Origin: Candidimonas nitroreducens
GTDB lineage: Bacteria > Pseudomonadota > Gammaproteobacteria > Burkholderiales > Burkholderiaceae_B
Length of the DNA stretch: 64,000 nucleotides
Assembly: GCF_002209565.1 (NCBI RefSeq)
Contig: NZ_NJIH01000006.1
Location: forward strand, 372,001-436,000
Direction of reading: 5' to 3'
Positions within the stretch are counted from its first letter, which is position 1, and every line of letters starts with the position of its first letter. The position numbers and the translations under genes were made by a program. The notes under the pieces are model-generated. The model was not told the DNA's origin and made no database searches. It saw nothing but the letters and a program-made list of their open reading frames with translations. Positions 49,158-58,688 of this stretch are shown piece by piece.

Positions 49158-51924
49158 GGCGCGCCTCTTGTTCTTTTGTGCCGGCCTGTTGCCGCAAGGC
49201 CTGCACGACCCGCTCCATGCGGGTGCTGCGCGAGCCTTTGACCAGAATATGGGCCGGCGGGCTGGCGCGCAGGCCGGCCACCAGGGCGTCGATGGAATCG
49301 TAGGCCTGCGCTCCGGCGCCAAAGGCCTCGGCCGAGTTGCGGGCCGCGGGCCCGTAAGTCAACAACTGGTCGATGCCGCGCTCGCGGGCATAAGCCCCCA
49401 CCTCGGCATGCATGGCTGGCCCGTCGGCCCCGACTTCCGCCATGTCGCCCAGCACCAGCATGCGGCGCCCGGGCAATTGCGCCAGCACGTCTATGGCGGC
49501 ACGCACCGAGTCGGGATTGGCATTGTAGGTATCGTCGATGAGCTGCAGGCCGCCGGCCAGGGCGCTGGGCTGCATGCGGCCGGCCACCGGATTGAACTGC
49601 TCCAGCCCCTGCACCACGGCATCCAGCGGAGCGCCGGCCGCGCAGGCGCAGGCCGCCGCGGCCAGCGCGTTGCGCAAATTGTGCTGGCCGGGGGCATGCA
49701 GCGTCAGCGGCCGCACGCCGGCCGATACGTGCAATTGGCAGCGGGTGCCCTGCGACTCGGCGCGTATGTCGTCGGCATACACATTGAAGCCCGGATCGAA
49801 ACCGAACAGCCGCAGCTCGCGCGCGCCGGCCAGGCGGCGCCAGGTGCCGGTGTAGGCATCGTCGCCCGGAAACACCGCCACGCCGTCATCGGGCAAAGCC
49901 TGCAGCACCGCGCCGTTCTCGAGCGCCACGGCCTCGACGCTGTGCATGAACTCCTGGTGCTCGCGCTGCGCATTGTTGACCAGGGCCACCGTGGGGCGCG
50001 CCATCCCGGCCAGCATGGCGATCTCTCCGGGGTGATTCATGCCCAGCTCGAAGACCGCAGCGCGGTGCGAGGCGCGCAGGCGCAACAGCGTAAGCGGCAC
50101 CCCTATGTCGTTGTTTAGATTGCCGGACGTGGCCAGCGCATCGTCGCGCAGCCAGGCGCGCAGGATGGAGGCCACCATTTCCTTGGTGGTGGTCTTGCCG
50201 TTGCTGCCGGTCACCGCAATGACCGGCAGGCGGAACCGGCGGCGCCACGCCGTGCCGATGCGCGCCAGCGCCGCGCGCGTGTCGCCCAGCTCGAACTGGT
50301 GCAGGGCCACCGCGGGATCGCGCCGCGCCACCACGGCCGCGCAGGCCCCCGCCTGGCGCGCCCGTTCCAGATACTCGTGGCCATCGAAGGACTCGCCCTT
50401 CAAGGCGATGAACAGTTCACCGGGCCGCAGGCTGCGGGTGTCGGTGGACACCGGCAGGCCATGCCCCCAGCTCAGCGCATAGCGAACCCACTCGCGGTCG
50501 TCGAAAGGGGTGCGCAGGCCGGCGGTTTCTTGATAGGTTTCGTGCCCCTTGCCGGCCACCAGCACCACGTCGCCAGGCTGCGCCGACCATACCGCATCCA
50601 GAATCGCCAGGGCGCGATCCAGCTCGACCGCGGGCGTGCCGTGCATGCCGGCCACGACCTGCGCGGCAATGTCGCGCGGATCTTCGCCGCGCGGGTTGTC
50701 GCTGGTGACCACCACGGCATCGGCCAGCCGGCCGGCAATCTCGCCCATCAACGGGCGCTTGCCGCTGTCTCGCCCGCCGCCGCAGCCGAACACGCACACC
50801 AGCCGTCCGCCGCGCGACTGCGCCACTTGGCGCAGGGCCGCCAGGGCCCGCTGCAGCGCGTCGGGGGTATGGGCATAGTCCACCACGACCATGGGCATGG
50901 CCGCCGCGCCCTCGCCCGGCACGCCGGGCTCGACGATCTGCAGGCGTCCCGGCACCGACCGCAGTGCGGCCAGCGCCCGCGCGATCCGGGCCAGCGTCCA
51001 GCCCAGCTCGCGTAACACCCCCGCGACCAGCAGCAGATTGGACACATTGTGCTCGCCCACCAGCCGGGTAACGATCTGCGCCGTGCCCTGCGCGGTGGCC
51101 AGGTTGAAAATCAGCCCGTAAGTGCCGGCCTGGATGTCCAGGGCCTGCAAGCCCGCGCCCGGCTCGCCCTCGAGCGTATAGCCCACGCGCCGGGCCGCCG
51201 CTGCCTTCTCGAACAGCAGCCGGCCGGCCTCGTCGTCCAGATTGACGACCGCCGCACGCAGCCCCGGCCAGTCGAACAGCGCGAACTTGGCCGCCTGGTA
51301 GCGCTCGAAGCTGCCGTGATAATCCAGGTGGTCGCGAGTCAGGTTGGTGAAGCCGGCGACCTCGATGCGGATCTGTTCCAGCCGCCCCTGCTCCAGGCCG
51401 ATGGAGGACGCCTCGAGCGCCGCGGCCGTGCCGCCGGCAGCGCGGATGGCCGCCAGACTGCGATGCATGGTCAGCACGTCGGGCGTAGTCAGTGCGCCGC
51501 CGAGATTGCTGCCATCGGGCAGCGTCACGCCCAGCGTCCCGACCGTCCCGCAGGGCACGCCTTCTTGATTCAGGGCCGCGGCGAGCCATTGCACCGTCGA
51601 AGTCTTGCCATTGGTGCCGGTCACCGCCAGTACCGACATATGGCTGGAGGGCTCGCCATACCAGACATGCGCTACTGCGCCCAGCAGGCCGCGCAGGCCT
51701 TCGACCTGCAGCAGCGGCACGGCGGCCGACACTTGGCCGGCCTCGGCCACCACGGCCGCAGCCCCGCGCGATTGCGCGTCTTCTATATACAGGCGCCCGT
51801 CGCCCGCCAGTCCCGGGCAGGCGAAGAACACATCGCCGACGCCAACCTGGCGCGAGTCCAGGCATAGATGGGCGCTGCTATTGACGTTGCCGCGCAGCCA
51901 ATCGATGATCTGTTGCGCGTTCAT
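49147..51924 (-). CDS. fused MurE-MurF peptidoglycan ligase
   Basis: One 925-residue chain carrying two successive Mur ligases. Residues 1 to about 480 are MurE (UDP-MurNAc-tripeptide synthetase), with ATP site GTNGKTS (103-109) and the DNPR motif that selects meso-diaminopimelate. From about residue 485 the chain is MurF, which adds D-Ala-D-Ala; its ATP site is GSNGKTT (573-579), and [13 protein letters not shown] and DTYNANPDS follow. The junction is short ([15 protein letters not shown]). There is no stop codon or frameshift, so the fusion is real in this sequence. Such fusions are known in Bordetella and allies. The start overlaps the ftsI stop by one base (TGATG). Confidence 0.95.
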   Translation of the reverse strand: MNAQQIIDWLRGNVNSSAHLCLDSRQVGVGDVFFACPGLAGDGRLYIEDAQSRGAAAVVAEAGQVSAAVPLLQVEGLRGLLGAVAHVWYGEPSSHMSVLAVTGTNGKTSTVQWLAAALNQEGVPCGTVGTLGVTLPDGSNLGGALTTPDVLTMHRSLAAIRAAGGTAAALEASSIGLEQGRLEQIRIEVAGFTNLTRDHLDYHGSFERYQAAKFALFDWPGLRAAVVNLDDEAGRLLFEKAAAARRVGYTLEGEPGAGLQALDIQAGTYGLIFNLATAQGTAQIVTRLVGEHNVSNLLLVAGVLRELGWTLARIARALAALRSVPGRLQIVEPGVPGEGAAAMPMVVVDYAHTPDALQRALAALRQVAQSRGGRLVCVFGCGGGRDSGKRPLMGEIAGRLADAVVVTSDNPRGEDPRDIAAQVVAGMHGTPAVELDRALAILDAVWSAQPGDVVLVAGKGHETYQETAGLRTPFDDREWVRYALSWGHGLPVSTDTRSLRPGELFIALKGESFDGHEYLERARQAGACAAVVARRDPAVALHQFELGDTRAALARIGTAWRRRFRLPVIAVTGSNGKTTTKEMVASILRAWLRDDALATSGNLNNDIGVPLTLLRLRASHRAAVFELGMNHPGEIAMLAGMARPTVALVNNAQREHQEFMHSVEAVALENGAVLQALPDDGVAVFPGDDAYTGTWRRLAGARELRLFGFDPGFNVYADDIRAESQGTRCQLHVSAGVRPLTLHAPGQHNLRNALAAAACACAAGAPLDAVVQGLEQFNPVAGRMQPSALAGGLQLIDDTYNANPDSVRAAIDVLAQLPGRRMLVLGDMAEVGADGPAMHAEVGAYARERGIDQLLTYGPAARNSAEAFGAGAQAYDSIDALVAGLRASPPAHILVKGSRSTRMERVVQALRQQAGTKEQEARHAT

Positions 51925-53657
51925 CAGCGCCTCCCTTCGCGGCCGTTGACCGCGACCAGAGAGTCGGCCAAAGGCGCATCGGGCTTTACGCCCAGCCGCC
52001 GCAAAGTACTGCCCATGACGCTGGAAAATACCGGGCCGGACACCACGGCGCCGTAGTAGCCGCCGACATGCGGCTCATCGATGGATACCGCGACCACCAC
52101 GCGAGGGTCGGATACGGGGCCGAAGCCTACGTACGACCCGCGGTACTGCGTCCTGCTGTAGTGGCCGTTGACGATCTGGCGCGCCGTGCCGCTCTTGCCG
52201 GCCACGCGATAGCCCGGAACCTTGATCTTGGCGCCCTCGGGCCCGGCGGCCGCCTCGAGCATGGCGCGGATCAGGCCGGCTATGCGCGGCGAGAAGATCT
52301 GTACGCTGGCGGCGTTGCCCTTGCGCTTGAGCAGGGTAAGCGACACCATGTCGCCGTTGCGGGCGAATACCGTGTAGGCATGGGCGATCTGCAGCAGCGA
52401 CACCGACAGGCCATAGCCGTAGGCCATGGTGGCGCGCTCGATGGGCCGCCAGCGTTTCCAGGGCCGCAGGCGGCCCGAGGCCACCCCCGGGAAATTGGCC
52501 TGCGGCGGCCGCCCGAAGCCCAGATTGGTGAAGTTGTCCCACATTTCCTGCGAGGTCAGCAGCTCGGAGATCATCGTCATGCCGATATTGCTCGAGCGGC
52601 GCAGGATACCGGCCACATTCAGATAGCCATTGCTGCTGACATCGGTGATGGTCGCGCCCTGGTAGCGATAATGGCCATTGCCGGTGTTGAACATCGTCGA
52701 GGTGGTGATGCGGCCGAGCTGCAGGGCCAGCGCCGCGGTGAACGGCTTCATGATGGAGCCCGGCTCGAACGTATCGGTGATGACACGGTTGCGCAGCGCC
52801 GAGCCCTTGCGGTCTTCGCGATTGTTCGGATCGTAGCTGGGCAGGTTGGCCAGCGCCAGAATTTCGCCGGTATGCACGTCGACGATGATGCCGGCAGCCG
52901 ACTTGGCCTGGTGGTCTTCCATGGCCTTCTTCAGCGCCGTATGCAGGTCGAACTGCAGCCCGGAGTCGATCGACAGGCTCAGATCCTGGCCGTCGACCGG
53001 GGGCACCACCGCGCGAACGTCCTCTACCACGCGGCCCAGGCGATCCTTGATCACGCGGCGGCTGCCGGGCTTGCCCTGCAGCTCGGAATTGAAGGCCAGC
53101 TCGACACCCTCGATGCCCTGATCCTCGATATTGGTGAAGCCGACGATATGGGCCGCCACATCTCCTTCCGGATAGTAGCGCCGCATTTCACCCTGCTGAT
53201 GGAAGCCCGGCACCTTGAGGCGCTTGACTTGTTCGGCCACGTCCAGCGGCACCTGGCGCTTGATGTAGACGAAATTCTTGTCTTCGTCGGTAATGCGGCT
53301 CTGGATGTTCTGCACCGACATGCCCAGCAGCTTGCCGAGCGCCGCGAGCTGCTGCGGTGTGGCGTCCTTGGCATCGTCGGGTATGGCCCAGATGGCGCGC
53401 GCCGGCACGCTGGAGGCCAGCACCACCGAGCCGCTGCGGTCGAATATCTTGCCGCGCGTCGCCGGCAATACCAGGGTGCGCTCGTAGCGGCGCTCGCCCT
53501 GCTGTTGCAGGAACTCGGTGGACAAGCCCTGCAGATACAGCGCCTTTATCACCAGCGCCACGAAACTCAGCAGCAGCAGCATCAGCACCAGCTTGGAGCG
53601 CCACAGCGGCATCTGCGCGTTCAGCACCGGGCTGGCATGGAAACGCACTCGTTTCAT
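51924..53657 (-). CDS. ftsI: septal peptidoglycan transpeptidase FtsI (PBP3)
   Basis: Monofunctional class B penicillin-binding protein cross-linking septal peptidoglycan with FtsW. The 577 residues show a short cytoplasmic tail, a transmembrane helix (about 22-42), and a pedestal domain starting with RGKIFDRSG. The transpeptidase domain has the catalytic Ser301 in EPGSIMKPF, SSN, and the KSG triad at Lys488 (AGKSGTARQ). All three active-site motifs are intact. Starts in a 4-nt overlap with ftsL. Confidence 0.97.
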   Translation of the reverse strand: MKRVRFHASPVLNAQMPLWRSKLVLMLLLLSFVALVIKALYLQGLSTEFLQQQGERRYERTLVLPATRGKIFDRSGSVVLASSVPARAIWAIPDDAKDATPQQLAALGKLLGMSVQNIQSRITDEDKNFVYIKRQVPLDVAEQVKRLKVPGFHQQGEMRRYYPEGDVAAHIVGFTNIEDQGIEGVELAFNSELQGKPGSRRVIKDRLGRVVEDVRAVVPPVDGQDLSLSIDSGLQFDLHTALKKAMEDHQAKSAAGIIVDVHTGEILALANLPSYDPNNREDRKGSALRNRVITDTFEPGSIMKPFTAALALQLGRITTSTMFNTGNGHYRYQGATITDVSSNGYLNVAGILRRSSNIGMTMISELLTSQEMWDNFTNLGFGRPPQANFPGVASGRLRPWKRWRPIERATMAYGYGLSVSLLQIAHAYTVFARNGDMVSLTLLKRKGNAASVQIFSPRIAGLIRAMLEAAAGPEGAKIKVPGYRVAGKSGTARQIVNGHYSRTQYRGSYVGFGPVSDPRVVVAVSIDEPHVGGYYGAVVSGPVFSSVMGSTLRRLGVKPDAPLADSLVAVNGREGRR

Positions 53658-54094
53658 TGATGCCCTCCGGCCCGGGGTTTGCGCGCAGCGGCGCCGGAAG
53701 AAGCTTGGGCCGCGCTAGACCGGGTCGCGCCAGACCGGGCCGCGCCGGGCCGGGCCGGACGGCGGCCGGCCGCCTGCGGCTTGGGCGCCTGAACGGCGGG
53801 CGGCACGGCGACATCCGGATCGCCCGGCTTGAGGCCTTCCGCTATATAGATGATGGAGCCCGGAGTCACGTTGACCATCTTCAGATCACTGCGGGCAATG
53901 CCGTCGATACGGGCATTGCGCACCAGCTCGGCGCGCTCCAGCTGCAGGCGGCGCCAATCCGTATCCAGCTCGTGCGCCTTGTCCGACAAACGATCCGATT
54001 GAATGAAAAGCCGGCGCGACTGAAAGCGCGCCGTGACCAGTGAAATCGCCGATGACATCAGCAGCACCGAAACGATGGCGATGAGGCGTCCCAT
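53654..54094 (-). CDS. ftsL: cell division protein FtsL
   Basis: Small bitopic divisome protein forming the FtsQ-FtsB-FtsL complex. The 146 residues comprise a transmembrane helix at the very N terminus (LIAIVSVLLMSSAISLVTA), a coiled coil (about 30-65) and a conserved LKMVNVTPGSIIYI segment. Its tail of about 60 residues is rich in Ala, Arg, Pro and Gly. E. coli FtsL is 121 residues without such a tail. The tail is encoded partly by a 15-bp tandem repeat and is likely a disordered periplasmic extension. The assignment rests on position between rsmH and ftsI and on topology. Confidence 0.9.
   Translation of the reverse strand: MGRLIAIVSVLLMSSAISLVTARFQSRRLFIQSDRLSDKAHELDTDWRRLQLERAELVRNARIDGIARSDLKMVNVTPGSIIYIAEGLKPGDPDVAVPPAVQAPKPQAAGRRPARPGAARSGATRSSAAQASSGAAARKPRAGGHQ
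53710..53754. repeat. three tandem 15-bp units in the ftsL tail
   Basis: Three imperfect units of 15 bp (like CCGCGCCAGACCGGG) encode a five-residue Ala-Arg-Ser/Pro-Gly-type repeat near the FtsL C terminus. The multiple-of-three length preserves the frame, so the number of units could vary between strains. Confidence 0.75.
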
Positions 54095-55158
54095 TATGTC
54101 CGCCCTCCGCGCCGGCGCCGCGGCGCCGCGCCTGGCGGTGTGCCGACGAACGAAGCCGCCCCACCAGGCGGCAAGGGCTCGTCCGTACGCTCGGCCACCC
54201 GCAGCACCGCGGAACGCGCCCGCGCGTTGCCGGCCACTTCATCGGGCTCGGCCTGCACCTTGCCCAGCGACCTCAGGATCGGCTGCGGCATGTCCTTCTC
54301 GAGAATCGGCAGGCGCGCCTGAGCAGCCGCCGGACGCGCCGCCGCGGCGATGCACTGCTTGACCATGCGATCCTCGAGAGAATGGAAACTGATCACCGCC
54401 AGCCGCCCCTTGGGTGCCAGTAGCCCTAGAACTGCCGCGAGGGCGAGCGCCAGCTCTTCGAGTTCCCTATTGAGGTGAATCCGTAGAGCCTGAAAGGTAC
54501 GAGTGGCCGGGTGCTGGCCCTTCTCGCGCGTGCGGACAACGCCGGCGACGAGCTCGGCGAGGTCGAGCGTGGTGCGCAGCGGCCGGGATTCGCGGCGAGC
54601 TGCAATCGCCTTTGCAATCTGGAAAGCAAACCGTTCTTCGCCATAATGAGCTATGACCTCCCGTATTTCATCAACACCGGCCTCGGCCAGCCACTGCGCA
54701 GCGGTCGGGCCGCTGCTCGTATCCATCCGCATGTCCAGCGGGCCTTCACGCATGAAGGAAAACCCGCGGGCCGCGTCATCTATCTGCGGGGACGACACCC
54801 CCAGATCCAACATCACACCGTCGACCTGATCCACGCCCAGGCCCTGAAGCCGCTCGCACATGCCGGCAAACCCCGCATGCACCACCTCGACGCGCGCATC
54901 CTCGGCCTGCAGCGCGCAGGCCTGGGCGATCGCCTCGGGGTCTTTATCAAAGACCACCAGCCGGGCATCCTCGGCCAGATGGCTGAGCAGCAAGCGGCTG
55001 TGCCCGCCCCTGCCGAAGGTGCCGTCCACGAACACGCCGCTGCGCCGCGCCAATGCCGCGCCGGGGCCACCGCCGCGCAGCGCTTTGGCGCTGAACTGCG
55101 GATCCACCAGGGCGCTGACCGTAGGCTCGAGCAGCACGGACCGATGCGTGAACACCAT
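54094..55158 (-). CDS. rsmH: 16S rRNA (cytosine1402-N4)-methyltransferase
   Basis: RsmH (MraW) methylates C1402 of 16S rRNA in the decoding centre. The 354 residues include [10 protein letters not shown] at the N terminus, the SAM motif [39 protein letters not shown], and the C-terminal [17 protein letters not shown]. Small Gly/Ala insertions appear near residues 24-38. It begins 8 nt after mraZ and its stop overlaps the ftsL start by one base. Confidence 0.96.
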   Translation of the reverse strand: MVFTHRSVLLEPTVSALVDPQFSAKALRGGGPGAALARRSGVFVDGTFGRGGHSRLLLSHLAEDARLVVFDKDPEAIAQACALQAEDARVEVVHAGFAGMCERLQGLGVDQVDGVMLDLGVSSPQIDDAARGFSFMREGPLDMRMDTSSGPTAAQWLAEAGVDEIREVIAHYGEERFAFQIAKAIAARRESRPLRTTLDLAELVAGVVRTREKGQHPATRTFQALRIHLNRELEELALALAAVLGLLAPKGRLAVISFHSLEDRMVKQCIAAAARPAAAQARLPILEKDMPQPILRSLGKVQAEPDEVAGNARARSAVLRVAERTDEPLPPGGAASFVGTPPGAAPRRRRGGRT

Positions 55159-55166
55159 GGCCCGTT

Positions 55167-55598
55167 TCAGAAAGAGAATTGATCCAGTGCTTCAGACATG
55201 CCTTTGGCGAGGTCTTCCGCCTCTCGGCGTGCCCACTCGGCGGCATCCCATACTTCGAAATGGCTCCCCATTCCCAAGAGCATGATTTCGCGAGTCAAGC
55301 CGGCGGCCGTACGCAGTTCGGGGGCGATCAGAATGCGCCCCGCGGCGTCCAGATCCACGTCCTGCGCATTGCCCAGCAGCAAACGCTGCAAGGGGCGGGC
55401 GGACATGGGAAACGCTGCGATCTGCTCGCGCTTCTTTTCCCACACAGGGCGCGGGTACAGAAGCAAGCAGCCGTCGGGATGGCGAGTCAGGGTCAACCGG
55501 CCTTCGACCTGCGAAGCGAGCGCGTCACGATGCCGGGTCGGGATCGAGATCCGCCCCTTGGCATCCAATGTGAGTGCGCTGCTACCCTGAAACACCAC
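55167..55598 (-). CDS. mraZ: transcriptional regulator MraZ
   Basis: DNA-binding protein that heads and autoregulates the dcw operon. The 143 residues form two SpoVT/AbrB-like repeats, each with the conserved Dxx[12 protein letters not shown] near residue 11 and [14 protein letters not shown] near residue 82. The start is GTG 55598 (a second GTG follows directly), with GGAG 5 nt before. The RBS lies inside a run of 10-bp repeats that resemble MraZ operators, so MraZ may repress both transcription and, indirectly, access to this start. Confidence 0.95.
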   Translation of the reverse strand: MVFQGSSALTLDAKGRISIPTRHRDALASQVEGRLTLTRHPDGCLLLYPRPVWEKKREQIAAFPMSARPLQRLLLGNAQDVDLDAAGRILIAPELRTAAGLTREIMLLGMGSHFEVWDAAEWARREAEDLAKGMSEALDQFSF

Positions 55599-55600
55599 TT

Positions 55601-55640
55601 TTACTCCACTTTTTTACACTGTTTCCTACTTTTCCCCACT
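55601..55640 (-). promoter_or_regulatory. four tandem 10-bp MraZ-box-like repeats
   Basis: On the minus strand, reading toward mraZ: AGTGGGGAAA, AGTAGGAAAC, AGTGTAAAAA, AGTGGAGTAA, then AGTGGTG at the start codon after one extra base. The 10-bp period places each TGG-like core on the same face of the helix. Known MraZ operators are repeats of TGGGN spaced by 5 nt upstream of mraZ, which these match in position and period. The third copy has lost the GGG. Confidence 0.78.
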
Positions 55641-55666
55641 CTACGGGAAGCCGTGCAGGAGGTCAA
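55638..55666 (-). promoter_or_regulatory. candidate promoter of the dcw operon
   Basis: A -35 TTGACC (55666-55661) and -10 TAGAGT (55643-55638) are separated by 17 nt; transcription would begin near 55631, inside the MraZ-box array. Bound MraZ would then block initiation. The -10 matches 4 of 6 consensus bases. Confidence 0.55.
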
Positions 55667-55962
55667 GCGCCGTTTCTTGTTTTTTTCAATAACGACAAGC
55701 ACTTAGCGACTATTCGCCATATTTGTAGAAAGGGAATTCCTTAGATAAATCAAGAAATTGCATACCTATCTAGAAGTCGTTCATTAAGATCGGAAGGCCG
55801 TCGCCACCTCTCTCTTTTGCAATTGCTAACACTCGAGCCGGGTCGGCGGCTCGGACGCATCGGCGCGGCCCAGGGCATAGAAAAAACCCTGAGAGACAGT
55901 CCGTTGCCGGATCGGATTTTTCACGCGCGGCGTGGAACGGGACAGACAATTCGTTGTCCGAC

Positions 55963-56066
55963 CGGGTTCTTCCGGCGCGGCCTAGAACGGGGCACCTCCT
56001 TCCGGTTCGATGACTCGCTCACCTCCAGGAGGTACCCCGTTCTCTCTGCTGTTTTGTAGACGGATG
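55963..56066 (-). repeat. R2 copy 5 (hairpin repeat, inverted)
   Basis: The same unit as at 32 and 33 kb, on the opposite strand, in the 613-nt gap between mraZ and rnpB. Its stem pairs AGAACGGGG with CCCCGTTCT, so both sides have changed together relative to the other copies. A further degenerate end unit (55918-55962) lies beside it. Between this and the dcw promoter the sequence (55670-55800) is A/T-rich and holds nothing I can assign; an alternative upstream promoter there is possible. Confidence 0.85.
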
Positions 56067-56211
56067 GGGGCTTGGGGTCTCGATACGTTGAACGCCGGTT
56101 TCTTAATGTGTGGTGTCGAACGAGGTGTTTTTCCGGAGTTTGGCGACATGCCCTCCGGGCAGCCGCGTTCATGCCCGGCCTGCGACCGGGCTCTTCCTAT
56201 ACAATGCCGGT

Positions 56212-56622
56212 GCGGGACAGGTCGGGCAATCGCGGTGCCGTACGCGGCATCGAGGAAGGTCCGGACTCCATAGAGCAGGATAGCGGCTAACGGCCGCCCG
56301 GCGAGCAGCGGCCATGGCCGCCGCGGGCCGAGGAACAGGGCCACAGAGACGAGTCTGCGGCGCGGGCATGCCCATGGCGTGCACCGACACGGCCACTTCC
56401 GTGTCGCGCGACCCGGCAACGGGCCGCGGCGCTGCAGGGTGAAACGCGGCAACCTCTATCCGGAGCAACATCAAATAGGCATGCGCGGGCCTTGCGCCCA
56501 GAGAGCGGCTCGCTCCAGCATGCGGGTAGATGGCTAGAGCGCGGCAGCAATGCCGAGCCCAGAGGAATGATTGCCCGCCGGGTTCGCCCGGCGTACAGAA
56601 TCCGGCCTACAGACCTGTCCCG
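56212..56622 (+). ncRNA. rnpB: RNase P RNA (bacterial class A)
   Basis: Catalytic RNA of ribonuclease P, which matures tRNA 5' ends. The terminal P1 helix pairs GGGACAGGTC (56214-56223) with GACCTGTCCC (56612-56621). Conserved elements appear in order: GAGGAAGGTCCGGACTCC, GGGCCACAGAGACGAGTCT, GGGTGAAACGCGG, CAAATAGGCATGC, AGAGGAATG with the CCGGGTTCGCCCGG hairpin, and ACAGAATCCGG. Length about 410 nt fits betaproteobacterial type A. A TATACAAT at 56198 is a probable -10, about 8-12 nt before the start; the -35 is poor. Coding frames predicted over this region are spurious. Confidence 0.95.
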
Positions 56623-56658
56623 TTTTCTCGCCAAGACTCCCCCCAACCGAAACACCAC

Positions 56659-58488
56659 ATGGCCGCAAGCACCCTGATCTCCCTCACCGACGCGCAGCTC
56701 GCCTACGGGCACCATCCGCTGCTGGATCACGCCGAACTGGCGATACAGGCCGGCGAACGCATCGGCCTGATAGGCCGCAATGGCGCCGGCAAGTCTTCGC
56801 TGCTGAAGGTGCTCGACGGGCGCGTCCTGCCCGACGACGGCGAGATCATGCGCCTGGGCGGCCTGAAGATCGCCACAGTGGAACAGGAGCCCGAGCTCGA
56901 CGACAGCCTCAGCGTACTGGACACCTTGTGCGGCGACATCAACGCATCCGAAGACTGGCAGCGGCCGGCGCGCGCCCAGGCGCTCATCGAACAACTGGGC
57001 CTGGACGCCGCGGCGCCGGTCGCCGGCCTGTCGGGCGGCACGCGCAAACGCGTGGCGCTGGCGCGCGCGCTGGCCGACGAGCCCGATCTGCTGCTGCTCG
57101 ACGAACCCACCAACCACCTGGACTTCGACGGCATCGCCTGGCTCGAGGCCCTGCTGCTGCAGGCCCGCTGCAGCGCCGTGATCATCACCCACGACCGGCG
57201 CTTCCTGGATGTGGTGGCCACCCGCATCGTCGAGCTCGACCGCGGCAAGCTGCTCAGCTTTCCGGGCAATTTCTCGGCCTGGCAGCAGCGCAAGGCCGAA
57301 TGGCTGGAAGCCGAAAGACAGCAGAACGCCCGCTTCGACAAGGTGCTGGCGCAGGAAGAGGTCTGGATCCGCAAGGGCATCGAGGCACGCCGCACCCGCA
57401 ACGAAGGCCGCGTGCGGCGCCTGGAACAATTGCGCCGCGACCGGGCGCAGCGGCGCGAGCGCTCGGGCAACGTCAGCCTGGCGCTGGCCGAGGGACGGCG
57501 TTCCGGCAAGCTGGTGGCCGAACTCAGTCACGTCAACCACGGCTACGGCCCGCGCGTGCTGGTGCGCGACCTGTCCACCAGCATCATGCGCCAGGATCGC
57601 ATCGGCCTGATCGGCCCCAACGGCGTGGGCAAGACCACGCTGCTGAAGATCATGCTGGGCCTGCTTGCGCCCGACTCCGGCACGGTGCGGCTGGGCACCA
57701 ACCTGAACATCGGCTATTTCGACCAGATGCGCTCGCAGCTCGACGAAAACGCCACGCTGGCCGACACCATCAACCCAGGCAGTGAATGGATAGAAATAGG
57801 CGGCCAGCGCAAGCACGTCATGAGCTACCTGGAAGACTTCCTGTTTCCGCCGGCCCGCGCCCAGTCGCCGGTCAGCAGCCTGTCGGGCGGCGAGCGCGCC
57901 CGGCTGGTGCTGGCGCGGCTGTTCGCCCGGCCCACCAATGTGCTGGTCATGGACGAACCCACCAATGACCTCGACATCGAAACCCTGGAGCTGCTCGAAG
58001 AGCTGCTGCAGGACTACAAGGGCACCGTGCTGCTGGTCAGCCACGACCGCAGCTTCCTGAACAACGTCGTCACCCAGACCCTGGCCGCAGAGGGCGACGG
58101 CGTCTGGCGCGAATACGTCGGCGGCTACGACGAATGGCAGGCTCAGCGGCCCGCGCCCGCGGCGCCGGCCCTCAAGGCAGCCAAGCCCGCCACCGATCGC
58201 GCCGAGCAATCGCCGCCGCACCCGGCGCCGGAAGCCGCCCGCGGCAAGCCGGCCAAGTCGGGCCGCATCAGCACCTGGGAACTGCGCGAACTGGAAGAGC
58301 TGCCCGAAGCCATCGCGCGCATCGAAGCGCGCCAGGCCGAACTCAACGAAAGGCTGGCCGACGGCAGCCTGTACCGCGATGCGCCCGCCGAAGTCGCGCA
58401 AATACAGGAACAGCTGCGCCAGATGGAACAGGAAATGGAAGGCCTGTTCGCCCGCTGGGAATTACTCGAGGAAAAACGCGGCGGCTGA
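56659..58488 (+). CDS. uup: ABC-F family ATPase Uup
   Basis: Soluble duplicated ATPase of the ABC-F family; Uup acts in ribosome-associated and transposon-excision phenotypes in E. coli. The 609 residues contain two ATPase modules. The first has Walker A GRNGAGKS (39-46), signature LSGGTRKR and Walker B LLLLDEPTNHLD. The second has Walker A GPNGVGKT (319-326), LSGGERAR and VLVMDEPTNDLD. After the second comes a low-complexity linker (PAPAAPALKAAKPA) and a C-terminal coiled coil (about 545-605), the domain that marks Uup among ABC-F proteins. ATG 56659 is 37 nt after rnpB; the frame is open upstream but runs into rnpB. Convergent with pyrC. Confidence 0.93.
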   Translation: MAASTLISLTDAQLAYGHHPLLDHAELAIQAGERIGLIGRNGAGKSSLLKVLDGRVLPDDGEIMRLGGLKIATVEQEPELDDSLSVLDTLCGDINASEDWQRPARAQALIEQLGLDAAAPVAGLSGGTRKRVALARALADEPDLLLLDEPTNHLDFDGIAWLEALLLQARCSAVIITHDRRFLDVVATRIVELDRGKLLSFPGNFSAWQQRKAEWLEAERQQNARFDKVLAQEEVWIRKGIEARRTRNEGRVRRLEQLRRDRAQRRERSGNVSLALAEGRRSGKLVAELSHVNHGYGPRVLVRDLSTSIMRQDRIGLIGPNGVGKTTLLKIMLGLLAPDSGTVRLGTNLNIGYFDQMRSQLDENATLADTINPGSEWIEIGGQRKHVMSYLEDFLFPPARAQSPVSSLSGGERARLVLARLFARPTNVLVMDEPTNDLDIETLELLEELLQDYKGTVLLVSHDRSFLNNVVTQTLAAEGDGVWREYVGGYDEWQAQRPAPAAPALKAAKPATDRAEQSPPHPAPEAARGKPAKSGRISTWELRELEELPEAIARIEARQAELNERLADGSLYRDAPAEVAQIQEQLRQMEQEMEGLFARWELLEEKRGG

Positions 58489-58585
58489 CACGAGCCCGCG
58501 GCTCCAAAGAGTACGAGGCGCGCTGCCGCGGACAGTGCATATAAATAACAAATAACGCGGACAATGCATATCAACAAGCACGTCG

Positions 58586-58651
58586 AGGCGCCGCAAAGCC
58601 GCTATCTTTTATCGAGTGCGTATCCATATGAAGGACGATGTTGCGGCGCCT
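58586..58651. terminator. 11-bp inverted repeat between convergent uup and pyrC
   Basis: AGGCGCCGCAA (58586-58596) and TTGCGGCGCCT (58641-58651) are perfect complements with a 44-nt A/T-rich loop. They lie in the 200-nt gap between two gene ends, so a two-way terminator role is plausible, but the large loop and lack of a T-run make this weak. Just upstream, GCGGACAGTGCATAT (58527) is nearly repeated as GCGGACAATGCATAT (58557). Confidence 0.4.
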
Positions 58652-58688
58652 TCGCGCCGGGCCGGCGCGGCCCCCGTGCCCCGCTTCT

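Noticed and set aside
56287-58401. 704-codon - strand frame over rnpB and uup
   Set aside because: Runs through the RNase P RNA and opposite uup, both firmly identified.
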